64,000 nucleotides of DNA from Rubellimicrobium sp. CFH 75288 (GCF_009904055.1 NZ_WYDP01000001.1:533423-597422), one strand, 5' to 3'. Numbered from the stretch's first letter, positions 26,700-37,169 are shown. Translations and numbers: made by a program. Notes: generated by a model not told the origin, from the letters alone.

Positions 26700-29036
26700 A
26701 TGACCATCAAGCAGATCTTCGAGAGCATGGATTACGGCCCCGCCCCCGAGGGCGGCCGCGAGGCGCGCGCCTGGATCGCCGGGCACGGGGGGCGCTTCGG
26801 CCCCTTCATCGACGGCGCCTTTGCCCCGCCGGGCGAGACGTTCGAGACGCGCAGCCCCGCCACGGACGAGGTGCTGGCCCATGTCACCCAGTCCACGCAG
26901 GCCGACGTGGAGCGCGCGCTCGCGGCGGCGCGGCGCGCGCAGGGCCCCTGGGCGGCGCTCGGCGGGCACGGGCGGGCTCGGGTCCTCTATGCGCTGGCGC
27001 GCCTGATCCAGAAGCGCTCGCGCCTCTTTGCGGTGCTCGAGTCGATGGACAACGGCAAGCCCATCCGCGAGAGCCGCGACATCGACATCCCCCTCGCCGC
27101 GCGCCACTTCTACCACCATGCGGGGATGGCCGAACTGATGGAGACGGCGCTGCCCGACCGCGCCCCCCTGGGCGTCTGCGGGCAGGTGATCCCCTGGAAC
27201 TTCCCGCTCCTGATGCTGGCGTGGAAGGTGGCGCCGGCGCTCGCCATGGGCAACACGGTGCTGCTCAAGCCCGCCGAGTACACGCCGCTCACCGCGCTCC
27301 TCTTCGCCGACCTCTCGCGCGAGGCGGGGCTGCCGCCCGGCGTGCTCAACGTGCTGACGGGCGACGGCGCGGTGGGCGCGATGGTCGTGGAGGCGGAGGT
27401 GGACAAGGTCGCCTTCACCGGCTCCACCGAGGTGGGCCGCCGCATCCGCGAGGCCACGGCCGGCACGGGCAAGGCGCTGACGCTCGAGCTCGGGGGCAAG
27501 TCGCCCTACATCGTCTTCGACGACGCCGACCTCGACTCGGCCGTCGAGGGGCTGGTGGACGCGATCTGGTTCAACGGGGGCCAGGTCTGCTGCGCGGGCA
27601 GCCGCCTTCTGGTGCAGGAGGGGGTGGCCGACGCCTTCCATCGCAAGCTCGCGGCCCGCATGGACCGGCTGCGCGTGGGCGATCCGCTCGACAAGGCGAT
27701 CGACGTGGGCGCCATCGTCCACCCCGTCCAGCTCGAGCGCATCCGCCGCATGGTGGACGAGGCCGAGGAGGGGACGCGCCACGTCGCCCGCGTCCCCCTG
27801 CCTGCGACGGGCTGCTTCTATCCCCCCACGCTCATCACCGGCCTGTCGCCGGCGGCACCGCTGATGCAGGAGGAGATCTTCGGCCCCGTCCTCGTCTCGG
27901 GCACGTTCCGCACGCCCGCCGAGGCGGTGGAGCTGGCCAACAACACCCGCTACGGCCTCGCCGCCAGCGTCTGGACCGAGAACGTCAACCTCGCCCTCGA
28001 CATCGCGCCCAGGCTCGCCGCCGGGGTGGTCTGGGTCAACGCCACCAACCTCTTCGACGCCGCCGCTCCCTTCGGCGGGGTGCGCGAGAGCGGGTTCGGC
28101 CGCGAGGGCGGCTGGGAGGGCCTCGGGGCCTATACCCGCGCCGCGCGCGAGGCGGGCGAGCCGCTGCGCCCCGTCCCGGCCTTTGCGGGGGAGGGAGCGC
28201 CCCGCGACGCGATCGACCGCACGGCCAAGCTTTATGTGGGCGGCAAGCAGGCCCGGCCCGACGGAGGCCATTCGCGCGCCGTGCACGGACCCGAGGGGGC
28301 GCTTCTCGGTCATGCGGGGCTCGCCAACCGCAAGGACGTGCGCAACGCGGTCGAAGCCGCGAATGCCGCGCGGGGCTGGAGCCGGAGCACGGGCCATGCG
28401 CGCGCGCAGATCCTCTACTACATCGCCGAGAACCTGCAGGCGCGCGCGGCCGAATTCGCGGCGCGCGTGGACGCGCTGACGGGCTCGGGCGGGGCGGCCG
28501 AGGTCGAGCACGCGGTGCGTGCGCTCTTCCGCTGGGCCGCCTGGGCCGACAAGGTGGACGGGCGCGCCGCGGGCGTGCCGCTGCGGGGCGTCGCCCTCGC
28601 CATGCGCGAGCCGGTGGGGAATGTGGGCCTGCTCTGCGCCGACGCCTTCCCGCTTCTGGGCCTCGTGGCGGCGGCGGCGCCCGCCATCGCGCTGGGCAAC
28701 CGGGTCGTCGCCGTCGCCTCCGAGCCCTTCCCGCTCGCAGCAACGGACTTCTACGGGGTGCTCGACACGTCCGACCTGCCGGGCGGCGTGCTCAACATCC
28801 TGACCGGATCGCACGCGGAACTGGGGCCGGTGCTGGCCGCGCACAGGGACGTGGATGCGGTCTGGAGCTTCTCGCCCGGCTGTTCCCCGGCCGAGATCGA
28901 GCGGCTGGCGGCGGGCAACCTCAAGCGGACCTGGGTCGAGACGCGCGCGCGCGACTGGACGCAGCCCGACGACCGCGCCTTCATCGAGGCCGCGACCGAG
29001 GTCAAGACGATCTGGATCCCCTACGGGGAGGGCTGA
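26700..29036 (+). CDS. ALDH16-type aldehyde dehydrogenase (two ALDH modules)
   Basis: 778-residue NAD-dependent aldehyde dehydrogenase. The N-terminal module (about 35-485) is complete: PWNFPLLMLAWKVAPALAMGN, FTGSTEVGRRIRE, general base E263 in LELGGKSP, catalytic C297 in GGQVCCAGSR, and EEIFGPVL. A C-terminal module (about 505-778) repeats the ALDH fold but lacks the catalytic cysteine motif, as in ALDH16 proteins, whose bacterial members are active and have such a non-catalytic domain. Directly after deoC it may oxidise DERA-derived acetaldehyde or another aldehyde of the operon. Convergent with valS, only 12 bp between stops. Confidence 0.88.
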   Translation: MTIKQIFESMDYGPAPEGGREARAWIAGHGGRFGPFIDGAFAPPGETFETRSPATDEVLAHVTQSTQADVERALAAARRAQGPWAALGGHGRARVLYALARLIQKRSRLFAVLESMDNGKPIRESRDIDIPLAARHFYHHAGMAELMETALPDRAPLGVCGQVIPWNFPLLMLAWKVAPALAMGNTVLLKPAEYTPLTALLFADLSREAGLPPGVLNVLTGDGAVGAMVVEAEVDKVAFTGSTEVGRRIREATAGTGKALTLELGGKSPYIVFDDADLDSAVEGLVDAIWFNGGQVCCAGSRLLVQEGVADAFHRKLAARMDRLRVGDPLDKAIDVGAIVHPVQLERIRRMVDEAEEGTRHVARVPLPATGCFYPPTLITGLSPAAPLMQEEIFGPVLVSGTFRTPAEAVELANNTRYGLAASVWTENVNLALDIAPRLAAGVVWVNATNLFDAAAPFGGVRESGFGREGGWEGLGAYTRAAREAGEPLRPVPAFAGEGAPRDAIDRTAKLYVGGKQARPDGGHSRAVHGPEGALLGHAGLANRKDVRNAVEAANAARGWSRSTGHARAQILYYIAENLQARAAEFAARVDALTGSGGAAEVEHAVRALFRWAAWADKVDGRAAGVPLRGVALAMREPVGNVGLLCADAFPLLGLVAAAAPAIALGNRVVAVASEPFPLAATDFYGVLDTSDLPGGVLNILTGSHAELGPVLAAHRDVDAVWSFSPGCSPAEIERLAAGNLKRTWVETRARDWTQPDDRAFIEAATEVKTIWIPYGEG

Positions 29037-29048
29037 GCGCCCGTCCCG

Positions 29049-32000
29049 TCAGGCCAGTTCCTCGAGCCGGGCGAGCGCGGCGCGAAGCTGCGCGCCCTCG
29101 GCCTCGCGCGCGGCCAGCGCGGCGCGCGCCTCCTCCACCACCTCGGGCGGAGCGGAGGACAGGAACCCCGGATTGCCGAGCCGCCCGCGCAGTCCCGCGG
29201 CCTCCTTCTCGGCCCTCAGGAGGCCCTTGCGCATCCGCTCGGTCTCGGCGGCCACGTCGATCAGCCCCTCGAGCGGCAGCGCGAAGGTGGCGCCGGGGAC
29301 GGGCACGGTGACCGAGCCGCGGGGGGCTGCGCCAGGGCGCGGGGCCTCGATCCGGGCCAGCCGCCGGATCAGCGCCTCGTTGCGCGCGAGCGCCGCGCGC
29401 GCGGCCTCGTCCGCCTCCACCAGGACGACCGGGACGGTCAGGCCGGCGGGCACGTTCATCTGCGCGCGCGCCGAGCGCACCCCTTCGATCAGCGCGATGG
29501 CCCAGCGCAGCTCGGCCTCGGCCGCCGGGTCCACCAGGTCGGCCGCCGCGAAGTCCGGCCAGGGCGCATGGGCGAGAAGCCCCACCCCAGCACGGGTGTC
29601 CTGCCACAGCGCCTCGGTGACGAAGGGCATGAAGGGATGGAGGAGCTTCAGGCACTGGGCGAGCACCCAGGCCATCACCGCCTGCGTCTCGGCCCGCAGC
29701 CCGTCGTCCGTGCCGGACAGGAGGGGCTTGGAGAACTCCACATACCAGTCGCAGACCACCCCCCAGACAAAGGCGTGGAGCGCCTGTGCCGCCGCATCGA
29801 AGCGGAAGGCGGCAAGCGCCTCGTCCACGGCCTCGCGCACGCGGGCGGTCTCGCCCAGGATCCAGCGGTTGACGGGGGCGGTGGCGGGCGGGATGCCGTC
29901 CGGGCGCAGGGCGGCGAAGACGCCGTTCATCTCGGCGAAGCGGTGAGCGTTCCACAGCTTGGTGCCGAAGTTGCGGTAGCCCGCGACGCGGTCGCGCGAC
30001 AGGCGCAGGTCGCGCCCCATCGCCGCCATGGAGGCGAGCGTGAAGCGCACGGCGTCCGCCCCGAAGCTGTCGATCAGCTCGATCGGGTCGATCACGTTGC
30101 CCAGCGACTTGGACATCTTCTTGCCCTTCTCGTCGCGGACGAGGGCATGGACATAGACCGTGCGGAACGGCACCTCGCCCACCAGGGCGAGCTGCATCAT
30201 CATCATCCGCGCGACCCAGAAGAACAGGATGTCGAAGCCCGTCACGAGGACGGAGGTCGGGAAGTAGCGGCGCAGCTCCTCCGTATCCTCGGGCCAGCCG
30301 AGCGTCCCGAGGGGCCAGAGCCCCGACGAGAACCAGGTGTCGAGCACGTCCGGGTCGCGCCAGACCGGATAGACGAGGCGGGTGGGGTCCTGGCTGAGGT
30401 TGTAGGCGGCCAGCCCCTCGGCAAAGGCATGGATGGCCGCGGCGCGGTCCTCCACCTCGACCACGCGGGCATGGTCGAGCGGGTGGGGCAGCCCGGCCAG
30501 GTCGTCGGCAAATCGCCGGGCGACGGCTTCGAAGTCGGCGGCGGCATGGTGGCGCGGCGTCTCGCCCACGAAGTCGCGCTGACCCAGAAGGGCAAGGATC
30601 TCCACTTCGTCGAGCGCGTCGTCGCCCTGGTCGTCCGTGAACGTGCCGCGATGGAGGTCAAGCCCGTACCAGACCGGGATCCGGTGCCCCCACCAGAGCT
30701 GGCGCGAGATGCACCAGGGCTCGATGTTCTCCAGCCAGTGGAAGTACACCTTGGCGTCGCGCTCGGGCAGGATGCGGGTGCGCCCGTCGCGCACTGCCTC
30801 GATGGCGGGACCGACGATCCGGGCGGCGTCCACGAACCACTGGTCGGTCAGCATCGGCTCGATCACGACGCCCGAGCGGTCCCCGAAGGGCTGCATGATC
30901 GCCTTCGACTCGACAAGGGGCATCGGCCCCTCCGGCCCCTCGGTCATCACCGAGAGCCCCTCGGCCTCGATCTGCGAAACGACGAGGCGGCGCGCCTCGA
31001 ACCGGTCGAGGCCGCGCAGATCCTCGGGGACGAGGTTGATGGCCGAGACGTCGCCGGCCGGACGCTCGCCGCGCGCGATGGCGGAGGCGAGGGCCGCGCT
31101 CTCCTCGTAGGGGAGGCCGTCGCTGCGCATGCGCCCCCGGCCGTCCATCAGCACGTAGAGTGGGATGCCGTGACGCTGGGCCACCCTGTAGTCGTTGAAG
31201 TCGTGCGCACCCGTGATCTTGACCGCGCCGGACCCGAAGGCGGGATCGGGGTATTCGTCCGCGATGATCGGGATGAGCCGGCGATGTTCCTTCGGCCCCA
31301 CCGGAATCTCGCAGAACTTGCCCACGAGGGGGGCATAGCGCGCATCGGACGGATGGACCGCCACGGCGCCGTCGCCCAGCATCGTCTCGGGCCGCGTCGT
31401 GGCGATGGAGATCCAGTCGCGCACCTCCTCGCGGATCACCCGGCCCTCGGCGTCGCGCTCGATATAGGTGTAGGTCTCTCCTCCCGCGAGCGGGTAGCGG
31501 AAGTGCCACATGTGGCCCTGCACCTCGCGGTTCTCCACCTCGAGGTCGGAGATCGCGGTCTCGAAATGCGGGTCCCAGTTCACCAGCCGCTTGCCGCGGA
31601 AGATGAGCCCCTCCTCGTGGAAGCGCACGAAGACCTCGAGCACCGCGCGCTGGAAGTGCGGGTCCATCGTGAAGGCCTCGCGCGACCAGTCGCACGAGCA
31701 GCCGAGCCGCTCGAGCTGGGCCCGGATCGTGCCGCCCGACCGCTCCTTCTGCTGCCAGACGAGGGCAAGGAACTCCTCGCGGCTCATGTCGGTGCGGCGG
31801 CGGCCGGTCCGGGCCAGCTCGCGCTCGACGACCATCTGGGTGGCGATGCCCGCATGGTCGGTGCCCGGCTGCCAGAGCACGTCGTCCCCGCGCATCCGGT
31901 GCCAGCGCGCGAGAATGTCCTGGATCGTGTTGTTGAAGGCGTGCCCCATATGGAGCGAGCCCGTCACGTTCGGGGGCGGGATCACCATAGAGAAGGGCTG

Positions 32001-32102
32001 TCCGCCGGGACGGGCGCCGGCCCCTGCACGGAAGGCCCCGGCACGATCCCACAGGTCCCTGATGCGCGCCTCCGCCTCGGCCGCCGCAAAGGTCTTGTCC
32101 AT
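29049..32102 (-). CDS. valS: Valyl-tRNA synthetase
   Basis: Class I aminoacyl-tRNA synthetase of 1017 residues that charges tRNA-Val. The HIGH motif appears as HMGH at residues 51-54 ([13 protein letters not shown]) and KMSKS near 660 ([16 protein letters not shown]). The editing CP1 domain contains [11 protein letters not shown] and the C-terminal coiled-coil arm is Ala/Glu/Arg-rich (last about 70 residues). The ATG at 32102 has AGGAGGGGAGA just upstream. Longer than E. coli ValS (951) owing to CP1 insertions common in Alphaproteobacteria. Confidence 0.97.
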   Translation of the reverse strand: MDKTFAAAEAEARIRDLWDRAGAFRAGAGARPGGQPFSMVIPPPNVTGSLHMGHAFNNTIQDILARWHRMRGDDVLWQPGTDHAGIATQMVVERELARTGRRRTDMSREEFLALVWQQKERSGGTIRAQLERLGCSCDWSREAFTMDPHFQRAVLEVFVRFHEEGLIFRGKRLVNWDPHFETAISDLEVENREVQGHMWHFRYPLAGGETYTYIERDAEGRVIREEVRDWISIATTRPETMLGDGAVAVHPSDARYAPLVGKFCEIPVGPKEHRRLIPIIADEYPDPAFGSGAVKITGAHDFNDYRVAQRHGIPLYVLMDGRGRMRSDGLPYEESAALASAIARGERPAGDVSAINLVPEDLRGLDRFEARRLVVSQIEAEGLSVMTEGPEGPMPLVESKAIMQPFGDRSGVVIEPMLTDQWFVDAARIVGPAIEAVRDGRTRILPERDAKVYFHWLENIEPWCISRQLWWGHRIPVWYGLDLHRGTFTDDQGDDALDEVEILALLGQRDFVGETPRHHAAADFEAVARRFADDLAGLPHPLDHARVVEVEDRAAAIHAFAEGLAAYNLSQDPTRLVYPVWRDPDVLDTWFSSGLWPLGTLGWPEDTEELRRYFPTSVLVTGFDILFFWVARMMMMQLALVGEVPFRTVYVHALVRDEKGKKMSKSLGNVIDPIELIDSFGADAVRFTLASMAAMGRDLRLSRDRVAGYRNFGTKLWNAHRFAEMNGVFAALRPDGIPPATAPVNRWILGETARVREAVDEALAAFRFDAAAQALHAFVWGVVCDWYVEFSKPLLSGTDDGLRAETQAVMAWVLAQCLKLLHPFMPFVTEALWQDTRAGVGLLAHAPWPDFAAADLVDPAAEAELRWAIALIEGVRSARAQMNVPAGLTVPVVLVEADEAARAALARNEALIRRLARIEAPRPGAAPRGSVTVPVPGATFALPLEGLIDVAAETERMRKGLLRAEKEAAGLRGRLGNPGFLSSAPPEVVEEARAALAAREAEGAQLRAALARLEELA

Positions 32103-32265
32103 GACCGTCTCCCCTCCTCGTGCGGGTGGCCTGCGGGATAGCGGATGGCCGGGGCGGGGAAAAGGCCGACGGGCAGGCGATTGTTTCGGCGCGGGAACCC
32201 GGCGGCAGCGACATTCCTTGGGAACAGGCGGAGGATGTGAGAGGCTGAAGGCGACGGAGAACGGC
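32103..32265. other. Divergent intergenic region valS / DUF2235 gene
   Basis: 163 bp with ribosome-binding sites for both genes. On the minus strand TTTTCC, 17 bases, TATCCC (about 32136-32164) is a weak promoter candidate for valS. No T-box-like structure is evident, as expected outside Firmicutes. Confidence 0.3.
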
Positions 32266-33360
32266 ATGGAACGGTCGCAAGCGGGCATGGGACAGCGCGG
32301 GTCGGGGCGGGTGGATCGCCTCCTCGGGCTGTTCGACCGGCGGCCGCGCCTCAAGGAGAGGCGCGCGCGCCACCGGGGGCCCGCCACGCATGTGGTGATC
32401 CTCGACGGGACCATGTCCTCGCTCGCGCCCGGCCACGAGTCGAATGCGGGCCTGACCTACAAGCTCCTGCGCGAGGCGGGGCGCCGGGCCAACCTCTCGG
32501 TCTGGTACGAGGCGGGCATCCAGTGGCGCGACTGGGCGGGCTGCCTCGACGTGATCGCCGGACGCGGCCTCGACCGCCAGATCGAGCGGGCCTATGGCTG
32601 GCTGGCCTGCCGCTACCGGCCGGGGGACCGGATCATCCTGATGGGCTATTCGCGGGGTGCCTATGCCGTGCGCAGCCTGGCGGGGGTGATCGACCATGTG
32701 GGGCTGCTGCGCGCGGACGCCGCCACCGCGCGCGCCGTGCGGCTGGCCTACCGGCACTACCGGCTTGGCACGGCGGGGCGCACCGTTGCGGCATTCCGCC
32801 GCCTCCATTGCCACGAGCAGGTGGAGATCGCAGCCCTCGGGTGCTGGGACACGGTGAAGGCGCTTGGCCTCGGCGTGCGCCTGCCGGTCCTGTGGCGCTG
32901 GGCCGAGCGGCGCTACGCCTTCCACAACCATGCCATCGGTCCGCACATCAGGCGCGCCTTCCACGCGCTCGCGCTGCACGAGACGCGCTGCGCCTTTGCC
33001 CCGGTGCTGTGGGATTCGCCGCCCGGCCGGCCGGGCGTGGTCGAGCAGGTCTGGTTCCCGGGTGCCCACGGGGATGTCGGCGGCCATGTGGGCGAGCATC
33101 CGGCGAGCCGTCCGCTGAGCAACGTCCCCCTTGTCTGGATGCTGTCGCGGCTCGAAGCCTGCGGGCTGCCGCTGCCAGCGGGCTGGCACCTGCGGTTTCC
33201 CTGCGATCCGCACGCCCCGTCCATCGGGACGTGGCGGGGCTGGGGCAAGATCTTCCTGGCCCGCCGGCGGCGCGTGGTGGGCCGCGACCCCTCCGAACGC
33301 ATCCACGCCACGGCCGAGCCCCTGCGGGAGGCCCGCTGGGCCCATGTGCCGGCCGAGTGA
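32266..33360 (+). CDS. DUF2235 domain-containing alpha/beta hydrolase
   Basis: 364 residues. The N-terminal strand [13 protein letters not shown] matches the FxDGT start of DUF2235 proteins. The nucleophile motif is GxSxG-like [17 protein letters not shown], then [13 protein letters not shown] with the family's WDTV, and [10 protein letters not shown] with the catalytic histidine. Related domains occur in type VI secretion phospholipase effectors, but there is no signal peptide, VgrG or immunity gene here, so this is a stand-alone, probably cytoplasmic, hydrolase. The substrate is unknown. The ATG at 32266 has GGAGA upstream. Confidence 0.85.
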   Translation: MERSQAGMGQRGSGRVDRLLGLFDRRPRLKERRARHRGPATHVVILDGTMSSLAPGHESNAGLTYKLLREAGRRANLSVWYEAGIQWRDWAGCLDVIAGRGLDRQIERAYGWLACRYRPGDRIILMGYSRGAYAVRSLAGVIDHVGLLRADAATARAVRLAYRHYRLGTAGRTVAAFRRLHCHEQVEIAALGCWDTVKALGLGVRLPVLWRWAERRYAFHNHAIGPHIRRAFHALALHETRCAFAPVLWDSPPGRPGVVEQVWFPGAHGDVGGHVGEHPASRPLSNVPLVWMLSRLEACGLPLPAGWHLRFPCDPHAPSIGTWRGWGKIFLARRRRVVGRDPSERIHATAEPLREARWAHVPAE

Positions 33361-33402
33361 GGGCGACCCGCCATCCGCTCGGCGCGACGGTCCCGCTCCC
33401 GG

Positions 33403-34566
33403 TCAGCCGGAGAGCGCCGCCGCGGCCGCCGACAGGGCGCCCTCCCCCACATCGAGGCCCAGCGCCCTCAGGCCCGCCTCCATGCAGCCCAGGGCGCCCA
33501 TCGTCATGTGGGCGTTCACATGCCCCATATGGGCGAGCCGCAGATGGGCCGAGGCGGGTTCCCGTCCCAGACCGATCCCGAGCGTGAGCCCCGCCTCGCG
33601 CTCGCACCAGGCGCGCAGGGCATCGGCCTGACCCGGCGGCATGGCAAAGGCCGTGACGGCGTGCGACCGGATGGCGCGATCGCCCAGACAGGGCCGCAAG
33701 GACTCGCCCCAGGCCTCGCCGGCCGCCCAGACCGCTCGGGCCAGCCGTTCGTGGCGCGCCCAGACCCGTTCGATCCCCTCGGCCTCGATCAGATCCAGAG
33801 CCGCATCGAGCGCCCAGAGGTGATGGGTCGGTGCCGTGCCGCCCCAGCGCTGCCAGAACGCCTCCGGTCTCGCCCGGGGGCGCCAATCCCACCAGGGCGA
33901 GACCGCTCCGAGCCGGTCGCGCGCCGTATCCGCCCTTGCATTGAACCACACGAAAGCCAGGCCGGGCGGCGTCATCAACCCCTTCTGGGAGGCCGACAGG
34001 GCCACATCCACGCCCCAGCCATCCATCTCGAAGCGGTCGCAACCCAGAGAGGCCACGCAATCCGCGACGAGAAGGGCGGGATGTCCTGCGGCATCCATGG
34101 CGGCGCGAACGGCCCGCAGGTCGCTCAGCACCGTGCTCGCCGTATCGGTCTGCACCGCAAGGACCGCACGGATGCGCCGGTCGCGGTCACGCCGCAGGGC
34201 CTCCTCCACCCGATGGGGGTCGATGGCCCGGTCCAGCCCGTGGTCGAGGATGTCCACCTCTGCACCGCGCGCCCGGGCCGTTGCCGCCCAGCCCCTGCCG
34301 AAATGGCCGGTGACGGCGGCGAGCACCCGCTCGCCAGGCGCGACCAGATTGGCGAGCGCCGCCTCCCAGGCCGCATGACCGTTGCCGATCCAGATCGCCA
34401 CCTCGCCCGAGCTGCGCGCCACGCGGCGCAACCGCTCGGCCAGCGACAGGGCGAGCGCCTCGAGATCGGCGGCATAGATGTCGGGGGCGGCGCGCTGCAT
34501 GGCGCGCAGGACGGCCTCCGGCATGACCGAAGGGCCGGGTATCGCACGGTAGGGGACGCCGGTCAT
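33403..34566 (-). CDS. Class V aminotransferase (alanine/serine-glyoxylate family)
   Basis: 387-residue PLP enzyme. PLP lysine K195 is in ALSASQKGLMTPPGLAFVWFN. GPSVMPEAVLRAM near the N-terminus, GNGHAAWEAALANL for phosphate binding, and ADCVASLGCDRFEMDGWGVDV with the PLP-ring Asp complete the family pattern. Members transaminate glyoxylate with alanine or serine, or deaminate pyrimidine-derived compounds. The ATG at 34566 has GGAG upstream. It is divergent from the phosphatase gene and convergent with the DUF2235 gene; no operon partner indicates the amino donor. Confidence 0.87.
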   Translation of the reverse strand: MTGVPYRAIPGPSVMPEAVLRAMQRAAPDIYAADLEALALSLAERLRRVARSSGEVAIWIGNGHAAWEAALANLVAPGERVLAAVTGHFGRGWAATARARGAEVDILDHGLDRAIDPHRVEEALRRDRDRRIRAVLAVQTDTASTVLSDLRAVRAAMDAAGHPALLVADCVASLGCDRFEMDGWGVDVALSASQKGLMTPPGLAFVWFNARADTARDRLGAVSPWWDWRPRARPEAFWQRWGGTAPTHHLWALDAALDLIEAEGIERVWARHERLARAVWAAGEAWGESLRPCLGDRAIRSHAVTAFAMPPGQADALRAWCEREAGLTLGIGLGREPASAHLRLAHMGHVNAHMTMGALGCMEAGLRALGLDVGEGALSAAAAALSG

Positions 34567-34687
34567 GACACACTCCGCTGGGACGGGCTGCGCCATAGGA
34601 CGGAGCGCGTCGGGCTTCCAGACCCGCCGGCTTGCTCCACGCCGGCCCGGCGCCTATGTCGGACCGGTGGATGCGACCGGCGGCAGC

Positions 34688-35374
34688 ATGGCGAACGAAA
34701 CGGACGGACGGCCCCCGCGGGGCCTTCTGGCGCGGCTGCGGCGTGACCGCCGACGCCCGGGCTGGAGCCTGGCGGATCCTGCGGCTCGGCGGCGTGCTTG
34801 GTGGCACTACATCCTCGCAGACCATGCGCTCCTGCGGCATCGCTGGACCAACATGGCCGAGATCGCGCCCGGCGTGTGGCGCTCGAATCATCCCACCCAT
34901 GCCCGCTTCGCGGCACTGAGCGCCCAGGGCATCCGCACCATCATCAACCTGCGCGGCGACAACGGCGCACCGCCCTGGCTCTTTGCCCGCGAAAGCTGCG
35001 AGGCGCTCGGCCTGCGCCTCATCGCCGTCCGCCTGCAGGCCCGCCAGGCGCCCGAGCGCGATCAGGTCCTCGCGCTCTTCGACGCCTTCCGCAGCGCAGA
35101 GCGGCCCTTTCTGATGCACTGCAAGTCCGGCGCGGATCGGGCCGGGTTCGCCTCGGCCCTCTATGTCCTGTGGTCCGGCGGTTCGATGGAGCAGGCCCGG
35201 CAGCATCTGTCGTGGCGCTATCTCCATGTGCGGGGATCGCGCACGGGCGTGCTCGATCACGTGCTCGACCTTTATGCCGCCGCCCGCGACCGCACGGGAA
35301 TCGGGGTGGAGGAGTGGTTCCGCGACGCCTATGACGCGGATGCGGCGCAGGCCGGCTTTGACCGCCGCCGCTGA
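34688..35374 (+). CDS. Protein tyrosine/dual-specificity phosphatase family protein
   Basis: 228 residues. The phosphatase P-loop HCxxGxxR is present as MHCKSGADRAGFAS (H144, C145, R151), with the upstream GIRTIINLRG element of bacterial dual-specificity-like phosphatases (DUF1697-like/PTPLA relatives). The N-terminal 45 residues are basic and may bind membranes. The start codon has only a weak GGCGG upstream. Its 3' end overlaps the ABC exporter frame, implying coupling: perhaps dephosphorylation of an exported lipid or polymer. Substrate unknown. Confidence 0.8.
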   Translation: MANETDGRPPRGLLARLRRDRRRPGWSLADPAARRRAWWHYILADHALLRHRWTNMAEIAPGVWRSNHPTHARFAALSAQGIRTIINLRGDNGAPPWLFARESCEALGLRLIAVRLQARQAPERDQVLALFDAFRSAERPFLMHCKSGADRAGFASALYVLWSGGSMEQARQHLSWRYLHVRGSRTGVLDHVLDLYAAARDRTGIGVEEWFRDAYDADAAQAGFDRRR

Positions 35375-37154
35375 GATCCCGGCACCCGGGGGCGCGGAAC
35401 GGCGACTTCTCGGCTGGCTGTGGCGCGCCTACCTGTCGCGCGAGCGGGCGCTTCTGGCCGCCGCCATGCTGCTGATGGCGCTCGAGGGCGCGACGCTGGG
35501 CCTTTTCGCCGCAGCCATGGAGCCGCTCTTCGACAGGGTCTTCGTTGGCGGAGAGCCGCAGGCGATCGGGCTTGTGGCCGTGGCCGTGGCGGGCATCTTC
35601 GTGCTGCGCGCTGCCGCCTCCGCCCTCCAGCGCGTGACCCTTGCGCAGGCGACCGAACGGACGGCTGCGCGACTTCAGCACGACCTGCTCGCCCATCTGA
35701 TGCGGCTCGATGGCGGCTGGCACCAGCGGCATCCGCCGGGTTACCTGATCGAGCGGGTCCAGGGCGACGTGGCGGCCGTCAGCCAGAGCTGGGCCACGGT
35801 CCTGACAGGGGTGGGGCGCGACGCGGTCGCGCTCGTGTCGCTTCTCGCGGTGGCCGTGGCGGTGGACCCGCTCTGGACGCTCGTGGCCCTGGTCGGGCTT
35901 CCGCTTCTGGCCCTGCCCGCCGCTCTGGCGCAGGGCTTCGTCCAGCGCCGCGCCGCCGCCGCGCGCGAGATCGCGGCCCGCATGGCGACCCGGCTCGACG
36001 AGGTCTTTCACGGGCTGGCGGCGGTCAAGCTCAACGGGATCGAGGGCTGGATGACGCGCCGCTACGACGACCTTCTCGCTCGGCGCGTCCGGGCCGAGGT
36101 GCGCGGAGCCGCCGGACGGGCCGCGATCCCCGCGCTCGTGGACCTGATGACGGGCGTGGGTTTCGTGGCGGTGCTCCTCTATGGCGGAGCCCAGATCGCC
36201 GACGGCTCCAAGACCGTGGGCCAGTTCATGGCCTTCTTCACCGCGATGGCCCTGGCCTTCGAGCCCGTGCGGAGGCTGGCGGGCCTGTCCGGCGTCTGGA
36301 GCCAGGCCGCCGCCGGCGTGGCCCGCATCCGCGCGATCCTCGAGGAGCGCCCGCGCCTGCGGCCGCCGGCCCGCCCGGTTCCGCCGCCGCCCGGCGCCCC
36401 CGAGATCGTCCTGCGCGACGTGCATCTGCAGCTCGGGGGGCATCGTGTCCTGGACGGCCTGAGCCTGACCGCGCCGGCGGGCCGCACGACCGCCCTGGTG
36501 GGGCCCTCGGGCGCCGGAAAGAGCACGGTGTTCGCCCTTCTCGGCCGTCTTCTCGAGCCCGATGCGGGCGAGGTGCTGGTCGGCGGGGTCCCCGTCTCGG
36601 CCCTTGATCCGGCTGCCCTGCGCGGCCTGTTCAGCGTCGTCGCGCAGGATGCGCTCCTGTTCGACGAGACGATCCGCGACAACCTCCTTCTTGGCGGCCC
36701 GCCGGTGGAGGACAGCCGCCTCGCTGCCGCACTGGAGGCTTCCGGCGTCGCCGAGTTCCTGCCCCATCTTCCCCTCGGCCTCGACACGCCGGCCGGCCCC
36801 CGGGGCTCGGCCCTGTCGGGAGGGCAGCGCCAGCGCGTGGCCATTGCCCGGGCGCTTCTGAGGGATGCGCCCGTCCTGCTGCTCGACGAGGCCACGAGCG
36901 CCCTCGACCCCGCCACCGAGCGGCGCGTGCAGGGTGCCCTGCGGGCACTCTCCGCCGGTCGCACGGCGATCGTCATCGCCCATCGCCTCCATACGGTGCG
37001 CGAGGCAGACCGCATCGTCGTGCTCGATCGCGGCCGGGCGGTGGAGACCGGAACCCATGATGCGCTGATCGCCGGGGGGGGCCTCTACGCCCGTCTGCAC
37101 CACATGGCCGAGCGGGGCACCGCGGTGCCGGGCGCGCTCGTCGCCCCCGACTAG
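35340..37154 (+). CDS. ABC transporter ATP-binding/permease protein (MsbA-like exporter)
   Basis: About 604 residues: a six-helix membrane domain (about 30-320) fused to an ATPase domain. Walker A is LVGPSGAGKST, signature LSGGQRQRVAIARALL, Walker B VLLLDEATSALD, H-loop VIAHRLHTV. This half-transporter would homodimerise to export a lipid, glycan or drug; the LNGIEGWMTRRYDDLL segment resembles MsbA-like coupling helices. The start is uncertain: ATG at 35340 (overlapping the phosphatase gene by 35 bp) or TTG at 35358. Coupled to the phosphatase and followed 15 bp later by ygfZ. Confidence 0.88.
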   Translation: MRRRPALTAAAEIPAPGGAERRLLGWLWRAYLSRERALLAAAMLLMALEGATLGLFAAAMEPLFDRVFVGGEPQAIGLVAVAVAGIFVLRAAASALQRVTLAQATERTAARLQHDLLAHLMRLDGGWHQRHPPGYLIERVQGDVAAVSQSWATVLTGVGRDAVALVSLLAVAVAVDPLWTLVALVGLPLLALPAALAQGFVQRRAAAAREIAARMATRLDEVFHGLAAVKLNGIEGWMTRRYDDLLARRVRAEVRGAAGRAAIPALVDLMTGVGFVAVLLYGGAQIADGSKTVGQFMAFFTAMALAFEPVRRLAGLSGVWSQAAAGVARIRAILEERPRLRPPARPVPPPPGAPEIVLRDVHLQLGGHRVLDGLSLTAPAGRTTALVGPSGAGKSTVFALLGRLLEPDAGEVLVGGVPVSALDPAALRGLFSVVAQDALLFDETIRDNLLLGGPPVEDSRLAAALEASGVAEFLPHLPLGLDTPAGPRGSALSGGQRQRVAIARALLRDAPVLLLDEATSALDPATERRVQGALRALSAGRTAIVIAHRLHTVREADRIVVLDRGRAVETGTHDALIAGGGLYARLHHMAERGTAVPGALVAPD

Positions 37155-37169
37155 TCCCAGGAGGAACCG

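Noticed and set aside
32266..33360. Type VI secretion phospholipase effector.
   Set aside because: There is no VgrG, PAAR, Hcp, immunity gene or secretion apparatus nearby; the protein is small and stand-alone.
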